DNA from: Streptomyces atratus
GTDB taxonomy: Bacteria; Actinomycetota; Actinomycetes; Streptomycetales; Streptomycetaceae
NCBI RefSeq assembly: GCF_014648655.1
Contig: NZ_BMRN01000007.1
Coordinates: forward strand, 186,001 to 250,000
DNA: 64,000 nucleotides
Direction of reading: 5' to 3'
In this document: in pieces, positions 11,518 through 21,978 of the stretch
How positions within the stretch are numbered: position 1 is the stretch's first letter
Layout of the letters: every line of letters starts with the position of its first letter
Notes under the pieces: model-generated
The model's database searches: none
Told to the model about the DNA's origin: nothing
The model's input: only the letters and a program-made list of their open reading frames with translations
Position numbers and translations under genes: made by a program

Positions 11518-13085
11518 GCTCGGAGGCGGCCGTTGCCCCGGACGCCGAGGGCGAGGGCGGCGTCACCGGCCCCGAGGCGGCCACCGCTGCCGACTGGCGG
11601 CGGCTGGACCGGCGTACGGTCCTCGTCAACGCACTCGTCACGGCCGGGGTGGCGGCCGGTGCGGCCGTGCCCACCACGCTCGGCCTCTCCGGACGGTTCG
11701 GGTTCGGGCACGCGGTCGCCTGGGTGCTGGCCGGTGCGATCGTGCTGATCGGCTGCGCCGCGGCCGGCGACTACGTACGGTGGCGCCGCACCCGCTACCG
11801 CATCGGCGCCGAGCGGGTCGAGCTCCACACCGGGCTGCTGCTGGTCAAGAAGCGCTCACTGGCCCGGACACGCATCCGCAGCGTCGACCTCACCGCCCAT
11901 CTGCTGCAACGGGTCCTCGGCCTGGTCAGCGTCCGCATCGGCACCGGCGAGCACTCCGGCAACGAATCCACCCTGGAGCTCGACCCGGTCCCCAGGTCCG
12001 AGGGCGAACGGCTCCGCCTCGAGCTGTTGGAACGTGCAGCCGGCGACACCCCGGGCACTCATCGCGAGGGCGAGCTCGCCGCCCTCGACCCGCGCTGGAT
12101 CCGCTACGCACCGGTCTCCTTCGTCGCCCCCGCGCTCGGCGGTGCGGCGGCCGGTGCGGTGATGCAGGTCAGCGACTGGTTCGGGGCCCAGGGGCAGGTG
12201 ATCGACTGGATCGGCGACCGGTTCCGGGACACCTCACTGCTCGCCATGATCGTGATCCTCGCCGCCGCCGCAGTGGTCGCCGGTGTCGTCGGCGCGCTCG
12301 GCCTGTGGGTCGAGATGTGGTGGAGCTACCGGCTGGAGCGCGAACCCGGCGGCACGCTGCGCATCCGGCGCGGCCTGCTGACCTCCCGGTCCGTCTCCAT
12401 CGAGGAGCGGCGGCTGCGCGGCGTCGACCTCGTCGAACCGCTCGGCATCCGGCTGTGCGGCGCAGCCCGGGTCGACGCGATCACCACCGGACTGGCCAAG
12501 GACGACGAGGAGCAGCACGGCGACCACAACACCCTGCTGCCCGCCGCACCCCGGCCCGTCGCCGACAAGGTCGCCGCCGACGTCCTGCGCGAGACCACGT
12601 CCCCGACCGGCGCTCCGCTGACCGGGCACCCCCTCGCGGCCCGCGGTCGCCGGCTGCGCCGGGCGTTCTGGGCCGTCACCGCGCCCGTACTCGTCCTGGC
12701 CCTCCTGGGTGTGCTGCTGACACCCGTCCTGTTCTGGATCGCGTTCGCCTGCGCCGTCGTGGGGCTGCCCGTTGGGGTGTTCCTCGCCCGGGACGCGTAC
12801 CGCGGCCTGGGGCACGCCATCAGCGGCGACTACCTGGTGGTCCGGTCCGGCACGGTCCGGCGCTCGACCGCCGCGCTGGAACGGGCCGGTGTCATCGGCT
12901 GGACGGTCAGGCAGACGTACTTCCAGCGGCGGTCCGGGGTGCTGAGCCTCACCGCGACGACGGCCGCCGGAGCAGGCGCGTACACGGCGTACGACGCGGA
13001 TGCGAGCGAGGGCCTCGACTTCGCGTCCGAGGCCGTCCCCGGCCTGCTGGAGCCCTTCCTGGAGCGCACCCCGCCGGCCCGGTGA
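11514..13085 (+). CDS. PH domain-containing membrane protein with repeated bPH2 domains (YdbT-like)
   Basis: 523-residue membrane protein with three bPH2-type units separated by paired membrane segments (about residues 45-85, 210-270 and 385-425). The units begin near RTRYRIGAERVELHTG, YRLEREPGGTLRIRRG and YLVVRSGTVRRST. It is the YdbT partner of the upstream protein; such pairs are thought to work together at the membrane, but the ligand is not known. The start is ATG 11514 inside the ATGA overlap; the frame is open further upstream but that part is a shadow of the previous gene. Confidence 0.85.
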   Translation: MSSEAAVAPDAEGEGGVTGPEAATAADWRRLDRRTVLVNALVTAGVAAGAAVPTTLGLSGRFGFGHAVAWVLAGAIVLIGCAAAGDYVRWRRTRYRIGAERVELHTGLLLVKKRSLARTRIRSVDLTAHLLQRVLGLVSVRIGTGEHSGNESTLELDPVPRSEGERLRLELLERAAGDTPGTHREGELAALDPRWIRYAPVSFVAPALGGAAAGAVMQVSDWFGAQGQVIDWIGDRFRDTSLLAMIVILAAAAVVAGVVGALGLWVEMWWSYRLEREPGGTLRIRRGLLTSRSVSIEERRLRGVDLVEPLGIRLCGAARVDAITTGLAKDDEEQHGDHNTLLPAAPRPVADKVAADVLRETTSPTGAPLTGHPLAARGRRLRRAFWAVTAPVLVLALLGVLLTPVLFWIAFACAVVGLPVGVFLARDAYRGLGHAISGDYLVVRSGTVRRSTAALERAGVIGWTVRQTYFQRRSGVLSLTATTAAGAGAYTAYDADASEGLDFASEAVPGLLEPFLERTPPAR

Positions 13086-13094
13086 CCGCGACGG

Positions 13095-13451
13095 TCAGCC
13101 GTGTGTCGTGTCGATGACGCAGAACCTGTTGTCCTCGGTGTCGGCGAGCACCACGGAATCCGGGTCGTCCGGGTACAGCTCCCGGTCGACCCGCGCCGCG
13201 CCGAGTGCGACCAGCCGGTCCACCTGGGTGTCCCGCTCCTCGGTGCACAGGTCGAGATGGACCCGGGGGACCTCCTGCACCGGCGTATCGCTCCGCCCCA
13301 GGGACAGCCCGACGCCGTGTCCATCGGCCGGGACCAGCACCACCCAGTCGTCCTGCCAGGGCTCGCGCTCCACATGGCCGAGCGCCGCCTCCCAGCAGGC
13401 CGCCGCGCGCCGTACGTCCGACGCACCCATCGCCACGGTTCCGATACGCAT
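13095..13451 (-). CDS. VOC (glyoxalase/bleomycin-resistance fold) family protein
   Basis: 118-residue single VOC module: N-terminal IGTVAMGASDVRRAAACWEAALG is the usual beta1-alpha1 segment, and the end DTEDNRFCVID the usual last strand. The substrate cannot be told from sequence. It is convergent with the PH-domain gene (9 bp apart) and lies downstream of the pgl terminator, so it is probably a separate unit. Confidence 0.8.
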   Translation of the reverse strand: MRIGTVAMGASDVRRAAACWEAALGHVEREPWQDDWVVLVPADGHGVGLSLGRSDTPVQEVPRVHLDLCTEERDTQVDRLVALGAARVDRELYPDDPDSVVLADTEDNRFCVIDTTHG

Positions 13452-13472
13452 CCTGGGCCGAGCCGTTCACGC

Positions 13473-13511
13473 CGCAGGCCCGGCCGCTCCGAAGAGCGAA
13501 CCGGGCCTGCG
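13473..13511 (-). terminator. Terminator of the pentose-phosphate operon
   Basis: CGCAGGCCCGG (13473-13483) pairs with 13501-13511 over 11 bp, with an inner 5-bp stem (13485-13489 / 13494-13498). It begins 22 bp beyond the pgl stop. Confidence 0.7.
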
Positions 13512-13532
13512 TACAACGGTACTGACGACCGC

Positions 13533-14315
13533 TCAGGGAGAAGCCGGCGGATACAGCGCGCGCGGCAGCCGCGAGGCCGCCGCCGCGTCCAGCAGCCACA
13601 GAGTGCGGCTGCGTCCGTACGCACCGGCTGCCGGGGCCTGGATCTCCCCGGCGCCCGAGAGCGCGATCTCCGCGGCCTCCGCCTTGTCCTCGCCCGCGGC
13701 GAGCAGCCACACCTCACGCGCCGCCCGGATCGCGGGCAGCGTGAGCGAGATGCGGGTGGGCGGCGGCTTGGGAGCGCCGTGCACACCGACGACGGTGCGC
13801 TCGGTCTCCCGCACCGCGGGCAGCTCCGGGAAGAGCGACGCGACATGCGTGTCCGGGCCGACGCCCAGCATCAACACATCGAACGTCGGCACCGGACCGT
13901 GGTCCTCCGGACCGGCCGCCGCGGCCAGTTCACCGGCGTACGTGGCCGCTGCCGCGTCGGCGTCGTTGCCGCAGGGGCCGTCCGAAGCGGGCATCGCGTG
14001 CACCCGGGACGGGGTCAGCGGCACCGAGGCCAGCAGGGCCTCGAAGGCCTGCGTGACATTGCGCTCCGGATCACCCTCCGGCAGGAACCGCTCGTCGCCC
14101 CACCACAGGTCGAGCCGCGACCAGTCGATCGCGTCCCTGGCGGGCGCGTCGGCGAGTGCGGCCAGCAGGCCGTTGCCGTTGCGCCCGCCGGTGAGGACCA
14201 CCGAGGCGTGACCGCGCGCGGCCTGGGCGTCCACGATCTTCGTGATCAGCCGGGCCGCGGCGGCCTGCGCCATCAGCTCCTTGTCGCGGTGCACGACAAG
14301 CTGAGGGGCACTCAC
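13533..14315 (-). CDS. pgl: 6-phosphogluconolactonase
   Basis: Hydrolyses 6-phosphogluconolactone in the oxidative pentose-phosphate pathway. GTG at 14315 (VSAPQLVV) is chosen because it overlaps the opcA stop as GTGA and gives 260 residues, the normal DevB/Pgl length; the frame is open further upstream only as a shadow of opcA. Family motifs visible are VLTGG near residue 42, the DERF loop (WWGDERFLP), and VGPDTHVASLFP (about 150-161). Last gene of the tkt-tal-zwf-opcA-pgl operon. Confidence 0.96.
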   Translation of the reverse strand: MSAPQLVVHRDKELMAQAAAARLITKIVDAQAARGHASVVLTGGRNGNGLLAALADAPARDAIDWSRLDLWWGDERFLPEGDPERNVTQAFEALLASVPLTPSRVHAMPASDGPCGNDADAAAATYAGELAAAAGPEDHGPVPTFDVLMLGVGPDTHVASLFPELPAVRETERTVVGVHGAPKPPPTRISLTLPAIRAAREVWLLAAGEDKAEAAEIALSGAGEIQAPAAGAYGRSRTLWLLDAAAASRLPRALYPPASP

Positions 14316-15325
14316 TTCGCCGCCGCCTTCTTGGCCGCGGTCTTCTTCGCAGCGGCAGGGGCGGCAGCGGGGGCGGGCTCGGCCGGCTTCGGCTCCGCAG
14401 GTCCGCCGAGCTTCTCCACGCCGAACTTCACCGTCGCCTCGTAGGTGTTGTCCGGGTCCAGGCGCCGCAGCTCCTCGGCGAGGAGCTCGGCGGTGTCCCG
14501 CCGCTTGAGCGCCACCGCACGGTCCGGCTGGCCCTGCATCGAGAGCGTGGCCAGCGAACCGTCCGGGCGGTCCAGGACGATGACGCCGTTCCTGGTCTGC
14601 ATCCGCACGGCCGTCAGACCGGGGCCGCCGGACTGGGTGCGCTCCACCGGAACCTTGAGCCGGTCCGCCAGCCACATGGCGAGCAGCTCGCAGCTCGGGT
14701 TCTCCGACTCGCCCTCGACCGTCGCCGAGACGACCTCGACCTGCTGCTGGTCGAGCGCGGCCGCCAGCATCGAGCGCCACGGCGTGATGCGGGTCCAGGA
14801 CAGATCGGTGTCGCCCGGGGAGTACGACCGGGCGCGCACCGCGAGTTCGTCACCCGGATTCTCCGCCGAGTACGCATCCGTGATCCGGCGCTGGGCGAGC
14901 GCGCCCAGCGGGTCCTTCGCCGGATCCTCGGGAGCGCCCTCGGGCCACCAGACCACGACCGGGGCGTCCGGCAGCAGCAGCGGCAGGACCACCGACTGGG
15001 CGTGGTTGGCCAGCTCGCCGTGGAGACGCAGGACGACGGTCTCGCCGGTGCCCGCGTCGGAGCCGACCCGCACCTCGGCGTCGAGCCGGGCGTCCCGGCG
15101 GCTGCGCGGCGAGCGGCTGACCCGCTTGATCACCGCGATGATCCGCGAGGGGTGTTCGCGCGAGGCGTCGCCGGCCGACTTGAGCGCGTCGTACGCGTTC
15201 TCCTCGTCGGTGACGATGACCAGGGTCAGCACCATGCCGATGGCCGGGGTGCCGATGGCACGGCGGGCCGACACCAGCGCCTGGTTGATCTTGCTGGAAG
15301 TGGTTTCCGTGAGATCGATCTTCAT
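14312..15325 (-). CDS. opcA: Glucose-6-phosphate dehydrogenase assembly protein OpcA
   Basis: OpcA is the actinobacterial/cyanobacterial partner required for full activity of glucose-6-phosphate dehydrogenase; its gene lies directly after zwf, as here. The 337-residue product starts MKIDLTETTSSKINQAL, typical of the family. The last ~30 residues are an Ala/Pro/Lys-rich tail (ending AAKKTAAKKAAAK) that is probably disordered. It overlaps zwf and pgl by 4 bp on each side, so all three are translationally coupled. Confidence 0.95.
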   Translation of the reverse strand: MKIDLTETTSSKINQALVSARRAIGTPAIGMVLTLVIVTDEENAYDALKSAGDASREHPSRIIAVIKRVSRSPRSRRDARLDAEVRVGSDAGTGETVVLRLHGELANHAQSVVLPLLLPDAPVVVWWPEGAPEDPAKDPLGALAQRRITDAYSAENPGDELAVRARSYSPGDTDLSWTRITPWRSMLAAALDQQQVEVVSATVEGESENPSCELLAMWLADRLKVPVERTQSGGPGLTAVRMQTRNGVIVLDRPDGSLATLSMQGQPDRAVALKRRDTAELLAEELRRLDPDNTYEATVKFGVEKLGGPAEPKPAEPAPAAAPAAAKKTAAKKAAAK

Positions 15326-16854
15326 GGCCGGCGCCAGCTCCGTCCGTCTCGTGCAAGCATCTCGTCCGCCTCGGCCGGGCCCCAGGTGCCCGCCTGGTAC
15401 TGCGCGGGCTTGCCGTGCTTGTCCCAGTACTGCTCGATCGGGTCGAGGATGTTCCAGGAGAGTTCGACCTCCTGGTGCCGCGGGAAGAGGTTGGCGTCGC
15501 CGAGCAGCACATCGAGGATGAGCCGCTCGTACGCCTCAGGGCTGGACTCCGTGAACGACTCGCCGTAAGCGAAGTCCATCGTGACGTCCCGGACCTCCAT
15601 CGAGGTGCCCGGCACCTTGGAGCCGAATCGCACGGTGACGCCTTCGTCCGGCTGGACCCGGATGACCAGGGCGTTGCCGCCCAGCTCCTCCGTCGCGCCG
15701 GACTCGAACGGCAGATACGGGGCGCGCTTGAAGACGACCGCGATCTCCGTGACCCGGCGGCCGAGCCGCTTTCCGGTACGGAGGTAGAACGGCACGTCCG
15801 CCCAGCGGCGGTTGTTGATCGTCAGCTTGATCGCGGCGTAGGTGTCGGTCTTTGACTTGGGGTCGATACCGTCCTCCTGGAGGTAGCCGAGGACCTCCTC
15901 GCCGCCCTGCCATGCGTGCACGTACTGGCCGCGCACCGTGTGCTTGCCCAGGTCCTCCGGCAGCTCCACCGCCGTGAGCACCTTGAGCTTCTCGGCGACC
16001 AGGGCCTTCGGGTGGAAGGAGCCGGGCTCCTCCATCGCGGTCAGCGCCAGCAACTGGAGCAGGTGGTTCTGGATGACGTCACGGGCGGCGCCGATGCCGT
16101 CGTAGTAGCCGGCCCGGCCGCCGATGCCGATGTCCTCGGCCATCGTGATCTGGACGTGGTCGACGTAACTCCGGTTCCAGATCGGCTCGAACATCGTGTT
16201 GGCGAACCGCAGCGCCAGGATGTTCTGGACCGTCTCCTTGCCCAGGTAGTGGTCGATCCGGAAGACCTCGTTGGGCGGGAAGACGTCGTGCACGATCTGG
16301 TTGAGCTCCTGCGCACTCTTCAGGTCGTGGCCGAAGGGCTTCTCGATGACGGCACGCCGCCAGGAGCCCTCTTTCTGGTCGGCGAGCCCGTGCTTCTTGA
16401 GCTGCTGGACGACCTTGGGGAAGAACTTCGGCGGCACGGACAGGTAGAAGGCGAAGTTGCCTCCCGTGCCCTGTGCTTTGTCGAGTTCCTGGATCGTGGC
16501 CTTCAGCGTCTCGAAGGCCTCGTCGTCGTCGAAGTTGCCCTGGACGAAGCGCATCCCCTGGATGAGCTGCTGCCAGACCTCTTCGCGGAACGGCGTACGC
16601 GCGTGTTGCTTGACGGCGTCGTGGACCTCCTGTGCGAAGTCCTCGTCGTGCCACTCGCGGCGCGCGAAGCCGATGAGTGAGAAGCCCGGCGGCAGCAGGC
16701 CGCGATTGGCCAGGTCGTAGACGGCGGGCATCAGCTTTTTACGGGACAAATCGCCCGTGACGCCAAAGATCACCAGGCCCGACGGTCCCGCGATGCGCGG
16801 GAGCCGTCGGTCCTGGGGGTCACGAAGCGGGTTGGCTCCGGGAACACCAGACAA
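15322..16854 (-). CDS. zwf: Glucose-6-phosphate 1-dehydrogenase
   Basis: Oxidises glucose-6-phosphate to 6-phosphogluconolactone with NADP+. It has the coenzyme loop FGVTGDLSRKK and the active-site RIDHYLGKE. The start is inferred as TTG at 16854: it has GGAGGG about 9 bases upstream, lies 5 bp after the tal stop, and gives a 510-residue enzyme starting just before the conserved NPLRDPQDRRLPRIAGPSG. No ATG or GTG in frame fits better; the longer open frame upstream is a shadow of tal. Overlaps opcA by 4 bp. Confidence 0.96.
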   Translation of the reverse strand: MSGVPGANPLRDPQDRRLPRIAGPSGLVIFGVTGDLSRKKLMPAVYDLANRGLLPPGFSLIGFARREWHDEDFAQEVHDAVKQHARTPFREEVWQQLIQGMRFVQGNFDDDEAFETLKATIQELDKAQGTGGNFAFYLSVPPKFFPKVVQQLKKHGLADQKEGSWRRAVIEKPFGHDLKSAQELNQIVHDVFPPNEVFRIDHYLGKETVQNILALRFANTMFEPIWNRSYVDHVQITMAEDIGIGGRAGYYDGIGAARDVIQNHLLQLLALTAMEEPGSFHPKALVAEKLKVLTAVELPEDLGKHTVRGQYVHAWQGGEEVLGYLQEDGIDPKSKTDTYAAIKLTINNRRWADVPFYLRTGKRLGRRVTEIAVVFKRAPYLPFESGATEELGGNALVIRVQPDEGVTVRFGSKVPGTSMEVRDVTMDFAYGESFTESSPEAYERLILDVLLGDANLFPRHQEVELSWNILDPIEQYWDKHGKPAQYQAGTWGPAEADEMLARDGRSWRRP

Positions 16855-16859
16855 GGTGG

Positions 16860-17978
16860 TCAGCCCTCCGAAGGGGCGAGGCGCTTGAGCTCCGCCTCGG
16901 TCGAGTTGAGCAGGTCGATCCAGGACGCCTCGAACTTCTCGACGCCCTCGTCCTCTAGAAGCTGGACGACATCGTCGTAGGAGATCCCGAGCTTCGCGAC
17001 GGCGTCGAGCTCGGCACGTGCCTGCTCGTAGGTGCCGGCGATGGTGTTGCCCGTGATCTGCCCGTGGTCCGCCGTGGCGTCCAGGGTGGCCTCGGGCATG
17101 GTGTTCACCGTGCCGGGGGCGACCAGGTCGTCGACGTAAAGGGTGTCCTTGTACGCGGGGTCCTTGACACCGGTCGAGGCCCACAGCGGACGCTGCTTGT
17201 TGGCCTGCGCCTTGTCCAGGGCGGCCCAGCGGTCCGACGAGAAGACCTCCTCGAACGCCTGGTAGGCGAGCCGGGCGTTGGCGAGAGCCGCCTTGCCCTT
17301 GAGCGCCTTGGCCTCCGGGGTGCCGACCGCGTCGAGCCGCTTGTCGATCTCGGAGTCCACCCGGGACACGAAGAACGAGGCCACCGAGTAGATCTTGGAG
17401 AGGTCCAGGCCCGCGGCCTTCGCCTTCTCCAGGCCCGCCAGGTAGGCGTCCATGACCTCGCGGTAGCGCTCCAGCGAGAAGATCAGCGTGACATTGACGC
17501 TGATGCCCTTGCCGATGACCTCGGTGATCGCCGGGAGACCGGCCTTCGTCGCCGGGATCTTGATGAGCGTGTTGGGCCGGTCCACCAGCCAGGCCAACTG
17601 CTTGGCCTCGGCGACCGTGGCATCGGTGTGGTGGGCCAGGCGCGGGTCGACCTCGATGGAGACCCGGCCGTCCTGGCCGTCCGTGGCGTCGAAGACAGGA
17701 CGCAGGATGTCCGCGGCGTCCCGTACGTCGGCCGTCGTGATCATGCGGATGGCCTCGTCGACGGTGACCTTGCGGGTGGCCAGGTCGGTGAGCTGCTGCT
17801 CGTAACCGTCGCCGTGCGAGATCGCCTTCTGGAAGATCGACGGGTTGGTGGTGACGCCCACGATGTGCTGCTGGTCGATCAGCTCGGCAAGGTTGCCCGA
17901 GGTGATCCGCTTGCGCGACAGGTCATCGAGCCAGATCGCCACGCCCTCGTCGGAGAGGCGCTTGAGTGCGTCTGTCAT
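16860..17978 (-). CDS. tal: Transaldolase
   Basis: Transfers a dihydroxyacetone unit from sedoheptulose-7-phosphate to glyceraldehyde-3-phosphate in the non-oxidative pentose-phosphate pathway. The 372-residue product is of the long actinobacterial TalB-like type, with [12 protein letters not shown] (about residues 40-52) and the Schiff-base lysine in [10 protein letters not shown]. It lies 34 bp after tkt and 5 bp before zwf. Confidence 0.97.
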   Translation of the reverse strand: MTDALKRLSDEGVAIWLDDLSRKRITSGNLAELIDQQHIVGVTTNPSIFQKAISHGDGYEQQLTDLATRKVTVDEAIRMITTADVRDAADILRPVFDATDGQDGRVSIEVDPRLAHHTDATVAEAKQLAWLVDRPNTLIKIPATKAGLPAITEVIGKGISVNVTLIFSLERYREVMDAYLAGLEKAKAAGLDLSKIYSVASFFVSRVDSEIDKRLDAVGTPEAKALKGKAALANARLAYQAFEEVFSSDRWAALDKAQANKQRPLWASTGVKDPAYKDTLYVDDLVAPGTVNTMPEATLDATADHGQITGNTIAGTYEQARAELDAVAKLGISYDDVVQLLEDEGVEKFEASWIDLLNSTEAELKRLAPSEG

Positions 17979-18012
17979 GAGAATTGCATCTCCTACTAGT
18001 CGTATAAGGGCG

Positions 18013-20115
18013 TCAGCGTGCGGCGGCGGCGAGAGATTCCCGCGCGGCGGCGGCGACGTGCTCGCCCGTGAAGCCGAACTCGCGGAAGAGGACCTTGGCG
18101 TCGGCCGAGGCGCCGAAGTGCTCCAGCGAGACGATCCGGCCGGCGTCTCCGACGTACCGGTGCCAGGTCAGACCGATACCGGCCTCGACCGCGACCCGGG
18201 CCTTCACGGACGGCGGAAGAACATCGTCCTTGTAAGCCTGGTCCTGCTCCTCGAACCACTCGACCGACGGCATCGAGACCACACGGGTCGGGATACCGGC
18301 GGCCTGCAGCTCCTCGCGCGCCTCGACGGCGAGGTGCACCTCGGAGCCCGTACCGATCAGGAGGACCTGGGGCGGCGTGTTCTGCCCTTCGGGCCCTTCG
18401 GCCTCGAAGAGCACGTATCCGCCCTTGGCCGCGTCCTCGTTCGCCTCGTACGTCGGCACGCCCTGGCGGGTCAGCGCCAGACCGTGCGGGGCACCCTTGC
18501 CGAACACCTTCGTGTAGCGGCGCAGGATCTCGCGCCAGGCGATGGCGGTCTCGTTGGCGTCGGCCGGGCGGACGATGTTCAGCCCCGGGATGGCGCGCAG
18601 CGAGGCCAGGTGCTCCACCGGCTGGTGGGTCGGGCCGTCCTCGCCGAGACCGATCGAGTCGTGCGTCCACACGTACGTCACCGGCAGGTGCATCAGTGCG
18701 GACAGTCGCACGGCGTTGCGCATGTAGTCGGAGAAGACCAGGAAGGTGCCGCCGTAGATGCGGGTGTTGCCGTGCAGTGCGATGCCGTTCATGGCCGCGG
18801 CCATGGCGTGCTCGCGGATACCGAAGTGGATCGTGCGGCCGTACGGGTCCGCGCCGGGCAGCGGGTTGCCCGTCGGGAGGAACGACGACGTCTTGTCGAT
18901 CGTGGTGTTGTTCGAGCCCGCGAGGTCGGCGGAGCCGCCCCAGAGCTCGGGGACGACCTCGCCGAGCTGCTGGAGCACCTTGCCGGAGGCGGCACGGGTG
19001 GCGACGCTCTTGCCCGGCTCGAAGACCGGAAGCTTGTCCTCCCAGCCCGTGGGCAGCTCGCCCGCGGAGATCCGGTCGAACTCGGCGGCGCGCTCCGGGC
19101 TGGCGGTGCGCCAGGCGGCGAACGCCTTCTCCCACTCGGCCTTGGCCTCGCGGCCGCGGTCCAGCGCCTCACGGGTGTGGGAGATGACCTCGTCGGAGAC
19201 CTCGAAGGACTTCTCCGGGTCGAAGCCGAGGACCTTCTTCGTCGCGGCGACCTCTTCGTCACCCAGCGCGGATCCGTGCGAGGCCTCGGTGTTCTGGGCG
19301 TTCGGGGCGGGCCAGGCGATGATCGAGCGGGCCGCGATGAACGACGGGCGCCCGGTCTCGGCCTTGGCGGCCTGCAGCGCCTTGTACAGACCCGCCGGGT
19401 CCAGGTCACCGCTGGGCAGCTGGTCGACGCGCTGGACGTGCCAGCCGTACGCCTCGTACCGCTTCAGGGTGTCCTCGGAGACCGCGGTCTCCGTGTCGCC
19501 CTCGATGGAGATGTGGTTGTCGTCCCACAGCAGGACCAGGTTGCCGAGCTTCTGGTGCCCGGCCAGCGAGGACGCCTCCGCGGAGATGCCCTCCTGGAGG
19601 CAGCCGTCGCCGGCGATGACCCAGACCATGTGGTCGAACGGAGAGGTACCGGGGGCCGCCTCCGGGTCGAACAGGCCGCGCTCGTAGCGGGCGGCCATGG
19701 CCATGCCCACCGCGTTGGCGACGCCCTGGCCCAGCGGGCCCGTGGTCGTCTCGACGCCGGTGGTGTGGCCGTACTCCGGGTGACCGGGGGTCTTCGAGCC
19801 CCAGGTACGGAAAGCCTTGAGGTCATCGAGCTCCAGGCCGTAGCCGGCCAGGTAGAGCTGGATGTAGAGGGTCAGGCTGCTGTGACCCGCGGAGAGCACG
19901 AACCGGTCGCGACCGGTCCACTCCGCGTCGGCGGGGTCGTGCCGCATCACCTTCTGGAAGAGGGTGTACGCGGCGGGAGCCAGGCTCATCGCCGTGCCCG
20001 GGTGGCCGTTTCCGACCTTCTGTACGGCGTCGGCGGCAAGGACGCGGACAGTGTCCACGGCCCGCTGGTCCAATTCGGTCCACTGGAGGTCTGTGGTGGT
20101 CGGCTTGGTGCTCAC
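18013..20115 (-). CDS. tkt: Transketolase
   Basis: Thiamine-diphosphate enzyme transferring two-carbon ketol units in the pentose-phosphate pathway. The 700-residue product carries [13 protein letters not shown] near residue 36, the TPP/Mg2+ motif starting GDGCLQEG and ending with the conserved Asn in LLWDDN, and the pyrimidine-domain [21 protein letters not shown] region. Start is GTG 20115 (MSTKPTT). It is the first gene of the operon and is divergent from ctaB, with a repeat-containing 450-bp intergenic region between them. Confidence 0.98.
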   Translation of the reverse strand: MSTKPTTTDLQWTELDQRAVDTVRVLAADAVQKVGNGHPGTAMSLAPAAYTLFQKVMRHDPADAEWTGRDRFVLSAGHSSLTLYIQLYLAGYGLELDDLKAFRTWGSKTPGHPEYGHTTGVETTTGPLGQGVANAVGMAMAARYERGLFDPEAAPGTSPFDHMVWVIAGDGCLQEGISAEASSLAGHQKLGNLVLLWDDNHISIEGDTETAVSEDTLKRYEAYGWHVQRVDQLPSGDLDPAGLYKALQAAKAETGRPSFIAARSIIAWPAPNAQNTEASHGSALGDEEVAATKKVLGFDPEKSFEVSDEVISHTREALDRGREAKAEWEKAFAAWRTASPERAAEFDRISAGELPTGWEDKLPVFEPGKSVATRAASGKVLQQLGEVVPELWGGSADLAGSNNTTIDKTSSFLPTGNPLPGADPYGRTIHFGIREHAMAAAMNGIALHGNTRIYGGTFLVFSDYMRNAVRLSALMHLPVTYVWTHDSIGLGEDGPTHQPVEHLASLRAIPGLNIVRPADANETAIAWREILRRYTKVFGKGAPHGLALTRQGVPTYEANEDAAKGGYVLFEAEGPEGQNTPPQVLLIGTGSEVHLAVEAREELQAAGIPTRVVSMPSVEWFEEQDQAYKDDVLPPSVKARVAVEAGIGLTWHRYVGDAGRIVSLEHFGASADAKVLFREFGFTGEHVAAAARESLAAAAR

Positions 20116-20246
20116 CCTGAGTCAGGGCTCCTCTCCACTGTTGTAAACCGGTGACTGTGACCGCACCGGGCGTTGTCGAGCCTACCCCCGTCGGAACGAG
20201 CATTTTCCGGCTGCTTTCCAGGGTGCAGGCGGCCCGCGGAGTTCGC

Positions 20247-20440
20247 CTCCCGTATGAGCGCCACGGCTCACTTATGCGCTACTCCGATGAGCGCGCGCCC
20301 CCACTTCTGGGCCCTCCGATGAGCGCGTCCGGCTGCGTCCGGGCCCTCCGACGAGCGTGTCCCCCTACCTACGCGGCGCCCCGGTGGGCGAGGCCCCTCA
20401 TATGCCACTCCGATGAGCGTGTCCCCTTACTTCTGCGCCA
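20247..20440. repeat. Degenerate ~32-bp tandem repeat between tkt and ctaB
   Basis: Six imperfect units built on CTCCGATGAGCG followed by a C/T-rich stretch ending near CTGCGCC or TGGGCC. Unit starts are about 20247, 20281, 20313, 20345, 20377 (most degenerate) and 20407, so spacing is 31-34 bp. They fill the centre of the 450-bp tkt-ctaB divergent region, where I see no gene. The role is unknown. Confidence 0.7.
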
Positions 20441-20565
20441 CTTCAACACGACCCACCCCAGCGAAGGGCGGCCTGTCCCCAACGTCTACAGTGGTCTGGT
20501 TCGCGCAAGTCTTTACTGGGCCTTCACGCCCGGAGCTTGCTGGGATTTCTCTGTCAGGGGTGTGC

Positions 20566-21513
20566 GTGACGGCCGTCGAGTCCCGACCCGCAGGGGTCGC
20601 CTTGACTCCCAGCCCAGGGGGCCATCGCCCGTTCGGGGCCCGTGTCAAGGCATTCGTGGCGTTGACCAAGCCTCGGATCATCGAGTTGTTGCTGATCACC
20701 ACTGTTCCGGTGATGTTCCTGGCCGCTCAGGGTGTACCCGATCTGTGGCTCGTCCTCACCACCACCATCGGGGGATATCTCTCCGCGGGCGGTGCCAATG
20801 CACTGAACATGTACATCGACCGCGACATCGACGCGTTGATGGACCGTACGTCGCAGCGTCCGCTGGTCACCGGCATGGTGAGCCCGCGCGAGTGCCTGGC
20901 CTTCGGGCTCGCCCTCGCGGTGATCTCCACGCTCTGGTTCGGACTGCTCGTCAACTGGCTGTCGGCCGCGCTCGCACTCGGTGCGCTGCTGTTCTACGTC
21001 GTCGTCTACACGATGCTGCTGAAGCGGCGCACCTCGCAGAACATCGTCTGGGGCGGCATCGCGGGCTGCATGCCGGTCCTCATCGGCTGGTCCGCCGTGA
21101 CCAACTCGATGTCCTGGGCTGCGGTCATCCTCTTCGCCGTCATCTTCTTCTGGACGCCGCCGCACTACTGGCCGCTGTCGATGAAGGTCAAGGACGACTA
21201 CGCCCGTGTCGGCGTACCGATGCTCCCGGTCATCGCGTCCAATCGCGTGGTGGCCCGCCAGATCGTCATCTACAGCTGGGTGATGGTGGCGGTGTCGCTG
21301 CTGCTGACCCCGCTCGGCTACACCGGCTGGTTCTACACGGCCGTGGCGCTGCTGACCGGCGGGTTCTGGCTCTGGGAGGCGCACGGCCTGCAGAACCGGG
21401 CGAAGGCCGGGGTGTCCGGCGCCAAGCTCAAGGAAATGCGACTGTTCCACTGGTCGATCACCTATGTGTCGCTGCTGTTCGTCGCCGTCGCGATCGACCC
21501 CTTCCTGAGGTAG
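20566..21513 (+). CDS. ctaB: Protoheme IX farnesyltransferase (heme O synthase)
   Basis: UbiA-family integral membrane prenyltransferase that converts heme B to heme O for cytochrome oxidase. It has the prenyl-diphosphate Mg2+ motif [14 protein letters not shown] and the second Asp-rich loop around [13 protein letters not shown], with about eight membrane helices. The start is chosen at GTG 20566 (MTAVESRP), which has AGGGG 5 bases upstream; GTG 20560 is an alternative. The frame is open to 20413 but that stretch lies partly in the repeat block and is not conserved. A terminator follows. Confidence 0.95.
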   Translation: MTAVESRPAGVALTPSPGGHRPFGARVKAFVALTKPRIIELLLITTVPVMFLAAQGVPDLWLVLTTTIGGYLSAGGANALNMYIDRDIDALMDRTSQRPLVTGMVSPRECLAFGLALAVISTLWFGLLVNWLSAALALGALLFYVVVYTMLLKRRTSQNIVWGGIAGCMPVLIGWSAVTNSMSWAAVILFAVIFFWTPPHYWPLSMKVKDDYARVGVPMLPVIASNRVVARQIVIYSWVMVAVSLLLTPLGYTGWFYTAVALLTGGFWLWEAHGLQNRAKAGVSGAKLKEMRLFHWSITYVSLLFVAVAIDPFLR

Positions 21514-21536
21514 TTCCGGCTTCATCGATTCCTGCC

Positions 21537-21578
21537 GACGGGCGGGGTACGTGGTCCATGCCACGTGCCCCGCCCGTC
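21537..21578 (+). terminator. 18-bp hairpin after ctaB
   Basis: Arm 21537-21554 pairs with 21561-21578 over 18 bp, with one G-U pair and a 6-base loop, 24 bp after the ctaB stop. Confidence 0.8.
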
Positions 21579-21612
21579 GCCAGTCGATCTACCCATCGGT
21601 AGCATCCTGAGC

Positions 21613-21969
21613 ATGGCAGAGACGGCAGAGACCCAGGTGGAGAGCGGCAAGCAGGCGGCCCGCGCGGAGCGCAGGGCGGCGAAGCTCGCCAAGCAGATCG
21701 GCGCCTTCTCCAAGGCGCACGGCGGTGCTGAGGGGCAGCTCGCCTACATCGGGCAGATGGGCACTCGCATCGTTCTCGTGGGCGAGGACGGCGGCTGGGG
21801 CGATCTGGTCGCACCGTCGTACGCGATCGCCGAGAGCGCCACTCGGAAGGCCGGGATCACGATGCACGAGTCCTTCGACGGGGAGTTCGCCGCGAAGGTC
21901 CACACCGGCCCGTACGAGTGGACGCGGATGGCCGGCATTCAGCTGGGCGGCCCCTCCAACAAGGCCTGA
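21613..21969 (+). CDS. Conserved hypothetical small protein
   Basis: 118-residue soluble protein starting MAETAETQVESGKQAARAER. The first ~45 residues are charged and probably helical; the rest has strand-like segments (RIVLVGEDGGWGDLV, FAAKVHTGPYEWTRMAGIQLGG). I do not recognise a family with known function. ATG 21613 is preferred to the longer open frame because the preceding 16 codons run through the ctaB terminator hairpin. It is followed by a perfect 30-bp inverted repeat and convergent ctaA. Confidence 0.7.
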   Translation: MAETAETQVESGKQAARAERRAAKLAKQIGAFSKAHGGAEGQLAYIGQMGTRIVLVGEDGGWGDLVAPSYAIAESATRKAGITMHESFDGEFAAKVHTGPYEWTRMAGIQLGGPSNKA

Positions 21970-21978
21970 CCGAACGGA

